DNA of 5,278 nucleotides from Cryomorphaceae bacterium (GTDB taxonomy: Bacteria; Bacteroidota; Bacteroidia; Flavobacteriales; BACL11), in NCBI GenBank assembly GCA_014384505.1, contig JACNFT010000037.1:1-5278 (forward strand), in the 5' to 3' direction. The position numbers and the translations under genes were made by a program. The notes under the pieces are model-generated. The model searched no databases. It saw only the letters and a program-made list of their open reading frames with translations, and was not told the origin of the DNA. Positions 5,227 to 5,278 of the stretch are shown here, one piece after another. Within the stretch, counting starts at the first letter, position 1, and the number at the start of each line of letters is the position of its first letter.

Positions 5227-5278
5227 ATGAGTAAAATTATTGGAATCGATTTAGGAACAACAAATTCATGTGTTTCTG
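5227..5278 (+). CDS. dnaK: Hsp70 chaperone DnaK (5' part only)
   Basis: The 17 visible codons read MSKIIGIDLGTTNSCVS. This is the start of the DnaK nucleotide-binding domain, and IGIDLGTTNSCV is the phosphate-1 loop that contacts ATP. DnaK is the main cytoplasmic ATP-driven chaperone, working with DnaJ and GrpE on unfolded proteins. HscA and other Hsp70 paralogues share the IDLGTTNS core, but the N-terminal position right after the Met and the NSCV ending favour true DnaK. The start is ATG 5227, preceded by an A-rich stretch (ACATAATAAA) and no Shine-Dalgarno, normal for this phylum. The gene runs off the right edge. Its 143-base upstream region carries the sigma-54-like promoter and inverted repeats listed separately. 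Confidence 0.93.
   Translation, partial: MSKIIGIDLGTTNSCVS

Overview
The window looks like a chromosomal segment of a low-GC member of the Bacteroidota, most likely class Flavobacteriia. Three things point there. The PanB protein carries the N-terminal MSVAKKDYKR and C-terminal FPNEKEQY wording that I associate with flavobacterial PanB. Start codons are preceded by A-rich stretches rather than Shine-Dalgarno sequences. TAnnTTTG-type -7 promoter boxes, the Bacteroidota housekeeping form, lie upstream of two genes.

Layout, left to right. The left edge holds the last codons of an unidentified plus-strand gene, then a possible 28-codon plus-strand ORF that reads as a miniature lipoprotein. A convergent minus-strand cluster of three tightly packed genes follows, transcribed from about 3998 down to 193. 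It encodes a secreted 773-residue protein (N-terminal beta-sandwich-like region, very long coiled coil with internal repeats, C-terminal SPOR peptidoglycan-binding domain), then panB (ketopantoate hydroxymethyltransferase, first step of pantothenate and CoA synthesis), then an RluA-family RNA pseudouridine synthase. The gaps are 3 bases and a 1-base stop/start overlap, so one mRNA and translational coupling are likely. A 77-base divergent intergenic region carries a candidate -7 box for each direction. On the plus strand follows a 335-residue surface-type lipoprotein, resembling DUF4249-like Bacteroidota proteins, whose promoter sits so close to the ATG that its mRNA may be nearly leaderless.

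The right end holds a 143-base intergenic region and the first 17 codons of dnaK. This region is the most interesting part of the window. It has a sequence closely matching a sigma-54 (RpoN) -24/-12 promoter with exact spacing, and upstream of it two TGAC/GTCA inverted repeats placed where an enhancer-binding activator would be expected. If real, the main Hsp70 chaperone here would be under RpoN-type control rather than the HrcA/CIRCE or sigma-32 schemes known elsewhere.

No tRNA, rRNA, CRISPR array, insertion sequence or phage gene was seen. Apart from the dnaK control region, the gene content is ordinary chromosomal core plus two fast-evolving envelope proteins.
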